Shown: piece by piece, positions 1-6,252 of the stretch
Layout of the letters: every line of letters starts with the position of its first letter
Position numbering within the stretch: position 1 is the stretch's first letter
Assembly: GCA_018663815.1 (NCBI GenBank)
Contig: JABJPQ010000048.1
Location: forward strand, 1-6,252
DNA: 6,252 nt
Reading direction: 5' to 3'
From: Halobacteriovoraceae bacterium
GTDB lineage: Bacteria; Bdellovibrionota; Bacteriovoracia; Bacteriovoracales; Bacteriovoracaceae
Notes under the pieces: generated by a model
Told to the model about the DNA's origin: nothing
Database searches by the model: none
Seen by the model: only the letters and a program-made list of their open reading frames with translations
Program-made: the position numbers and the translations under genes

Positions 1-363
1 CAGGCCCTTATGATTGCACGGGGCTGTTTACGTAATCCTTTTATTTTTTTAGAAAGTTTTGCGGATAATTTAGGGCCAGAGTCTATATTTAAAGGAGCAG
101 ATTATTGGGAAGCCATTGAGCGGCTCTACCAATTTACTTGTGATACATTTGATAATGAACGTACCAGACTAGTACAACTTAGAAAGCTTATCGTTTGGTT
201 TGCGGCCGGATTTCCTCACGCTGCTAAGTTTCGAAATACTATGTTTACTTGTCAAAACCTCGATGAGTCCATGAAGTTTGCTCAAGAATTTTATCTGGCT
301 TTGGGACAAGCCTCGAAAAGTATTAACTTTAAAGAGGCATTTATGACTTCAGGGCATGGGTAG
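1..363 (+). CDS. dus: tRNA-dihydrouridine synthase (Dus family), 3' part of gene
   Basis: This is the C-terminal 120 residues of a flavoprotein that reduces specific uridines in the tRNA D-loop to dihydrouridine, using FMN and NADPH in the cytoplasm. The reading frame is open from base 1, and the Met at base 10 is internal: the stretch MIARGCLRNPFIF matches the conserved end of the Dus TIM barrel (family form about MIGRGALGNPW), where the Gly/Arg residues help hold the FMN phosphate. The rest is the helical tRNA-binding domain, with the typical block of Arg/Lys and aromatic residues (LRKLIVWFAAGFPHAAKFRN). The catalytic Cys lies upstream of the window and cannot be checked. The gene ends in TAG. 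Which Dus subfamily it belongs to cannot be decided from this part. It is the only housekeeping gene here and is probably unrelated in function to what follows. Confidence 0.85.
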   Translation, partial: QALMIARGCLRNPFIFLESFADNLGPESIFKGADYWEAIERLYQFTCDTFDNERTRLVQLRKLIVWFAAGFPHAAKFRNTMFTCQNLDESMKFAQEFYLALGQASKSINFKEAFMTSGHG

Positions 364-419
364 TAAAATTTTTCTAAGACAAAAAATTAAAGGTTTTTTA
401 TGTCATTTGCGATAAGTAG

Positions 420-436
420 CCTAGACTGTGTCTAGG
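420..436 (+). promoter_or_regulatory. Perfect inverted repeat covering the likely RBS of the next gene
   Basis: CCTAGAC-TGT-GTCTAGG is a perfect 7-bp inverted repeat with a 3-base centre. In RNA it can extend by a G-U and an A-U pair to 418-438. It is followed by TTCTCTATTT, which is only moderately T-rich. Its right arm contains TAGG (433-436), the only Shine-Dalgarno-like string before the TTG start at 445, eight bases away. It may be a weak terminator for the dus gene, a hairpin that hides the ribosome binding site, or a protein operator. The sequence shows the symmetry; the role is inference. Confidence 0.5.
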
Positions 437-444
437 TTCTCTAT

Positions 445-1329
445 TTGAACAAGTTAATTGCAATTCTTATATTCTTTACTTTGGTGTTTAATGTTCATGC
501 CAAAACGAGACACAACTATGTAAATCAAGTTAAGAAAATCCTGCAAAATGATATAAGCTTTGATGACTTGGCAAAGTTGACTTATTACTCTCTAGGAAAA
601 TCCGAATACTCTTCCCTCATTGCTGTGTTAAAAGAAAATGGTGTGTTTCTTAGCTCAAAAGTTCCTAAAATAATATTTGAAGAAAACAAAATATATATCA
701 AAGATAATGTAACAATATCCTTTTATGAAAACCGTACAATAAAAATTAATCAAAGAGTCTATAGTCTTGAAAATTACAATAGTATTGAAAAGCTTTTAAG
801 AGATATTTTAAGCAATAATAATGAGAGATATACAAATATTTTCGATAGAATTTCTAACCTACTTATTCCTAAAGCAAAAGCATTTGATCCCTTAACCTTA
901 ATTGCGGTTGGCTCAATTATAGCAGCTACCGCCTCAGGCTATATTATTTATCAAGGTTACCAGAAAGAAAAAGATTCTCTAATGCTTAAGAACTGTGAGT
1001 ACATGCCCGGTAATCAAGATATCGTGAATCAATTAAATAAAACATTAAAAACTAAAAAGCTTAAGTCTTCAGGAACCGTAGTGTTGGGAGAAAAGATAGG
1101 TGCATGGATTGCAAAAAAATTCTCTGATACTCAGGTTAAGTGTAAAAAAATTGATATTGAGGTTAATTCTGAGCCATGCACTGAAGAGCCATCCCTTACT
1201 AAAAAGTGTTCTCGTAAGATAATAGTAAACTCACCAAGAGGTTCGGTTGAGGAGAAGAAGAAAGCTTTTATCGATACTTCAAATTCACAAAAAAAGCTTT
1301 TATTAATTCCAAATACTATTCAACAGTAA
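445..1329 (+). CDS. Exported or membrane-anchored protein of unknown function
   Basis: This 294-residue protein is not recognised as a known family. It starts at TTG: an in-frame TAG at 433-435 blocks any earlier start, the next in-frame ATG is at codon 180, and translation from the TTG gives a good Sec signal peptide (N2-K3 then LIAILIFFTLVF, cleavage likely after V17-H18-A19). Residues 20-72 look helical and about 73-110 alternate like beta-strands. A second hydrophobic stretch rich in small residues (about 150-169) is long enough to span a membrane. The Lys-rich C-terminal part carries four Cys (184, 233, 245, 255), which suggests disulfides and thus a periplasmic location. That conflicts with a simple one-pass topology after signal cleavage. 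The protein sits 81 bases after the dus stop, with a hairpin at its RBS. Codon use matches the genes downstream. It could be an inner-membrane-anchored envelope protein; no enzyme motif was seen. Confidence 0.8.
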   Translation: MNKLIAILIFFTLVFNVHAKTRHNYVNQVKKILQNDISFDDLAKLTYYSLGKSEYSSLIAVLKENGVFLSSKVPKIIFEENKIYIKDNVTISFYENRTIKINQRVYSLENYNSIEKLLRDILSNNNERYTNIFDRISNLLIPKAKAFDPLTLIAVGSIIAATASGYIIYQGYQKEKDSLMLKNCEYMPGNQDIVNQLNKTLKTKKLKSSGTVVLGEKIGAWIAKKFSDTQVKCKKIDIEVNSEPCTEEPSLTKKCSRKIIVNSPRGSVEEKKKAFIDTSNSQKKLLLIPNTIQQ

Positions 1330-1447
1330 TTAAATTACCCAACCTTTGAGTGTAGGTAAATACTTGACTAAAACACCCAACACCAAAAGAGATTAGACCT
1401 TAACCAAGCTTGAGTAAGTTAATTTAAAAAAGAAATTTAATTTTAAA

Positions 1448-1453
1448 TATAAT
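1448..1453 (+). promoter_or_regulatory. Candidate -10 promoter element
   Basis: TATAAT matches the sigma-70 -10 consensus exactly and lies in a very AT-rich stretch (1420-1455). No good -35 is present at 16-18 bases; TTTAAA at 1423-1428 is a poor match at 19 bases. If used, transcription would begin near 1460 and leave a leader of only about 12-14 bases before the ATG at 1473. AT-rich DNA produces such hexamers by chance, so confidence is limited. Confidence 0.4.
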
Positions 1454-1472
1454 ATCACCGATAAAGCTAAGG

Positions 1473-3656
<2,184 letters not shown>

Positions 3657-3737
3657 CATCTTATGGTGGCATGTCCGCAAGAGTTGTTTAAGCCTTTCTT
3701 CGTAGTTTTAACCAGTTAGAAACTCTACCGCTCAAAT

Positions 3738-3764
3738 TAGGCTAATTTCGGAAATATTAGCCTA
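3738..3764 (+). terminator. Stem-loop after the secreted protein gene, possible terminator
   Basis: TAGGCTAAT (3738-3746) and ATTAGCCTA (3756-3764) form a perfect 9-bp stem around a 9-base loop, about 80 bases after the upstream stop codon and 72 bases before the lipoprotein start. No T-run follows on either strand, so it is not a classical intrinsic terminator. It could be a mRNA 3'-end hairpin, a Rho-assisted end, or a two-fold protein-binding site. The symmetry is certain; the role is not. Confidence 0.35.
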
Positions 3765-3823
3765 CCTAACGTTAAAATAGACTAAGCCTTTAAAATCATA
3801 CTTCCTTTAGCCGAAAAGTGATT

Positions 3824-3829
3824 GAGGAT
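3824..3829 (+). promoter_or_regulatory. Ribosome binding site of the lipoprotein gene
   Basis: GAGGAT ends seven bases before the ATG at 3837, a normal Shine-Dalgarno position. It fixes the start that gives the short, clean lipoprotein signal peptide. It contrasts with the weak or misplaced sites of the two genes upstream. Confidence 0.6.
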
Positions 3830-3836
3830 TATATTA

Positions 3837-6252
3837 ATGAAATTAGTTTTAGTATTTACTTTCATGATTTTTTTAACTGGTTGTTTACCAGAACAAGAAG
3901 TTCGTCCTGAACTGAATATCGATAGTTCAGCCTCCACCATAACTGATGAAACCCTCGTAAATCAAACATCGGCCAAATCAACTTGGTATAATTCAGGAAT
4001 TACAAATACGACACTCACCATTGATGTTGACAATGCAAAGTCAGTCTATTTAATTGGCGACGGTATTCAAGACCATCTTGAAAGTGCCACAAATTTTCGC
4101 GCAACTTATTGTCTTGAAGTACGTTTTGCTCAAACAGCAATTACAGCACCTCGAAGATTACGGGTGAAGGTAACCCCCGTTTTTACCAATCAGCTTTCAT
4201 CTACTGAAAGCAGTAGAATTTTAGCTGTAAATATTGGAACAGAGATTGGAAATAATTTTTGTGATAAATCCTCTCTTGAAACTGTTTCAGGAAAAGAAGT
4301 TACTATCGTATCAGCTGACTCAAACTATGATTCAACTGTAGATACAAATGATATAGGTTTTGTTTATAAGCCAAGTAATATCTGTACCAATTGCACAAAT
4401 ATTTTAACCAGTAATGAAGTCATTCTTTACCAGTATGATTCAGAAAAAAATGCTTTGCTCAGAGTCGAAAATAGTATTATTGAATATTCTAATTTAAATC
4501 TTAGAGTTGATATGAACTCAAACTCATCTTCTGGTCAAAGCACATGTACCAACTCAGAATGTGTCTCCCTTGGATTTGACTGTTGCCAACAAGGGCAATG
4601 TATAAAAGAAAAAACACCTAAACTAGGCGGAGTAGCCGCAGATCCTGTCGGGTATGCAATTGCTGAATCAGAAAAACTAACTAATGAAAATTGGTATAGA
4701 AAATATTCTCAATTTTATTATGCCTGTCTGGAACTTCCTCCTGAAAATGAAATCCCCCAAACACCTGTTGATCCAGTTGATCCCACAGGTGATGCCGAGA
4801 CTAGATTAGAAGCTTTAATTCTTGATTATAATTGTATTGAAGAACTTAAGAGTCAATCCCTGTCAGATCCATTCCATACAAATCCGATTAATAGTAGTGT
4901 GACTTATTCAAGCTGTAACACAACCTTAGTTAGTGATGATATCTATTATAAATCAGTTATGAGCAGAATGTATCTTAACTGTGGTTGCGTGGAAAAAACA
5001 GATGTAGATGCAATGATTGCAAATTGCCCGGCTTATACCTACGAGCCACTTTTTGCAAGAGACCTTAATGGCAATCTCACCAATAATATCCTGGCCCTAA
5101 GTTGCAAAGTTCCTGCTGTGAACCAAACTCCAATGCCATTTCAAAATTTAGAAATTGCCGTTAACTCAAAAAGTGCTCCTCACCGATTTTTTGATACTAA
5201 TAATATTGAAATTAATCCCTATGAAGCTCTTCCTGCAGGTGCCTCGGGTATACAAGAGGGAGAGAGTTTTCAATATCTAGATACCTATTATATCTTTCCT
5301 AGTAATGGCTCTTTTAATATGAATTCAATCTTGGGCCAAATGAATATTCAACTGAATCAAGCCCATCCAGCTTATAAAGTTGATCTTGATTTTGATAGAC
5401 AATATATTATTTCAACCCGAAATGGATTTTATCAATCTTGTCCTACCTGTGCTAAAGATTCTTGGTTTAATAATTTTAGTGCCTTTCCTTTTTCCAATAT
5501 GGGTGTTGGACAACAAGCCGTTGGTTATACAACGAGGAGGGATACATTCTCTACTAATCTTACCCTTGGAAACTATGAAGACAGTCATTTTTCCAGAGCA
5601 TGTTATGTCCCTCCGACTATGCTTCCCTTTGGACATGAAGCTAATACAAACTCACAGACCCAAAGACTTAACCGATTAAAAACTCAAGCGGCCCTATTTG
5701 CCAATGGTTACCAAAAGGACTGGTATGGTTTTAATCGAGGAGCTCTCATTGGTTCGTTTGACGGAGTTACTTGGTTTGCTGTGGGTAAAGGAAGGATTGT
5801 AAAATCCACCTCCAACACATTATACCTTGCGATCAACGCTCCTTTTGCAGATCTAGCCTCTCCCTCAAATCACATCGTCAGTGTACAAGAATATGATTAT
5901 TCTGCTAGCGGAGCTGTTTATGATTACGACCCATTGAAGGCAATTAATCATCCTGAACAAAATGAAGCTGGCTCATGTCAAGAATGGCATAAATGTAATA
6001 CGGATACTCATTGTATTACAAAACTGGGATGGGAGTATGTTTGCGCTGATGTTAATTATCACCAAACCCGTTGGCCACAATTTGAAGCCATAGGAGCTGA
6101 CGAGATTGCAAATACAAGTAGGACTGGAACAATCGCCCAGTTTTTACAACAAGGCTCATTAACTCCAAACTCAGATAATAAACGTTGTGTTTATCGTGGA
6201 GCTGGATCACCTTGTCGTATCGATTACGATAATATTACAGATGAAAATTTAC
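3837..6252 (+). CDS. Large Cys-rich surface lipoprotein, 3' end beyond window
   Basis: The frame is open from the ATG to the window edge: 805 complete codons and no stop, so the true protein is longer. The signal peptide is short and hydrophobic with a textbook lipobox L13-T14-G15-C16. Leu at +2 gives no inner-membrane retention signal, so outer-membrane sorting is expected. Residues about 17-230 look beta-rich and contain the loop DSNYDSTVDTND (161-172), which has the spacing of an EF-hand/dockerin calcium loop, and a C183-x2-C186 pair. A compact Cys module follows (C237, 242, 249, 250, 255), then a helical part and a PVDPVDP linker (310-316). Residues about 520-690 may be a LecA/PA-IL-like beta-sandwich: GALIG at 635-639, then FAVG, LYLAIN (662-667) and a closing strand. 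A second Cys module (C714, 720, 726, 736) and C784/C793 come next. There are 26 Cys in the visible part, including the lipidated one. No enzyme motif was recognised; binding or adhesion is plausible but unproven. Confidence 0.85.
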   Translation, partial: MKLVLVFTFMIFLTGCLPEQEVRPELNIDSSASTITDETLVNQTSAKSTWYNSGITNTTLTIDVDNAKSVYLIGDGIQDHLESATNFRATYCLEVRFAQTAITAPRRLRVKVTPVFTNQLSSTESSRILAVNIGTEIGNNFCDKSSLETVSGKEVTIVSADSNYDSTVDTNDIGFVYKPSNICTNCTNILTSNEVILYQYDSEKNALLRVENSIIEYSNLNLRVDMNSNSSSGQSTCTNSECVSLGFDCCQQGQCIKEKTPKLGGVAADPVGYAIAESEKLTNENWYRKYSQFYYACLELPPENEIPQTPVDPVDPTGDAETRLEALILDYNCIEELKSQSLSDPFHTNPINSSVTYSSCNTTLVSDDIYYKSVMSRMYLNCGCVEKTDVDAMIANCPAYTYEPLFARDLNGNLTNNILALSCKVPAVNQTPMPFQNLEIAVNSKSAPHRFFDTNNIEINPYEALPAGASGIQEGESFQYLDTYYIFPSNGSFNMNSILGQMNIQLNQAHPAYKVDLDFDRQYIISTRNGFYQSCPTCAKDSWFNNFSAFPFSNMGVGQQAVGYTTRRDTFSTNLTLGNYEDSHFSRACYVPPTMLPFGHEANTNSQTQRLNRLKTQAALFANGYQKDWYGFNRGALIGSFDGVTWFAVGKGRIVKSTSNTLYLAINAPFADLASPSNHIVSVQEYDYSASGAVYDYDPLKAINHPEQNEAGSCQEWHKCNTDTHCITKLGWEYVCADVNYHQTRWPQFEAIGADEIANTSRTGTIAQFLQQGSLTPNSDNKRCVYRGAGSPCRIDYDNITDENL

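Noticed and set aside
378..404. AT-rich imperfect hairpin (A6 ... T6) after the dus stop as an intrinsic terminator
   Set aside because: The stem is almost only A-T with a two-base bulge and no T-run after it; it would be too weak to call.
1337..1381. Two ACCCAAC copies (1337-1343, 1375-1381) and TTGAGTGT/ACACCCAA as a long-loop hairpin
   Set aside because: The direct repeat is only 7 bases and the stem has a mismatch and a 19-base loop; chance is likely in this AT-rich gap.
3663..3719. 18-codon mini-ORF in the gap before the lipoprotein gene
   Set aside because: No RBS, no recognisable peptide, and the length is expected by chance.
5380..5679. Open frames on + (5380-5679) and minus (5412-5636) inside the lipoprotein region
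   Set aside because: Both overlap the long lipoprotein frame, which has a signal peptide, RBS and consistent codon use; these are out-of-frame shadows.

Overview
The window reads as a piece of an AT-rich bacterial chromosome. All genes lie on the + strand, codons are A/T-ending, and the proteins are rich in Lys and Asn. Apart from the first gene fragment, everything encoded is exported (Sec signal peptides or a lipobox), rich in cysteine, and not recognisable as a textbook family. This mix resembles a low-GC Bdellovibrionota lineage (Bacteriovorax/Peredibacter-like predators), but that placement is inferred from style and not from a marker gene.

Layout: (1) 1-363 is the 3' end of a tRNA-dihydrouridine synthase gene, the only housekeeping gene seen. 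(2) 364-444 is a short gap ending in a perfect inverted repeat, 420-436, that contains the likely ribosome binding site of the next gene. (3) 445-1329, starting at TTG, encodes a 294-residue exported or membrane-anchored protein with an internal hydrophobic segment and four Cys in its C-terminal part. (4) 1330-1472 is an AT-rich gap with a consensus-like -10 box (TATAAT, 1448-1453) very close to the next start. (5) 1473-3656 encodes a 727-residue secreted, largely helical protein with regularly spaced Cys pairs, a pure (GAT)10 tract giving ten Asp in a row, and a Tyr/Asn/Pro-rich tail. (6) 3657-3836 is a gap with a 9-bp perfect hairpin. (7) 3837-6252 is a large lipoprotein gene that runs off the right edge: 805 complete codons with no stop. 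It has a clear LTGC lipobox, two compact Cys-rich modules, an EF-hand/dockerin-like Asp loop and a stretch that looks like the end of a LecA/PA-IL-type beta-sandwich. No stretch longer than 300 bases lacks a gene.

Together the last three genes look like a run of envelope or surface proteins stabilised by disulfides. They share strand and character, but the gaps of 143 and 180 bases and the candidate promoter suggest separate transcription units rather than one tight operon. No mobile element, CRISPR array, tRNA or rRNA was seen. The joint function is unknown. The lectin-like segment and the surface lipoprotein make adhesion or prey/host contact a reasonable guess, no more than that.
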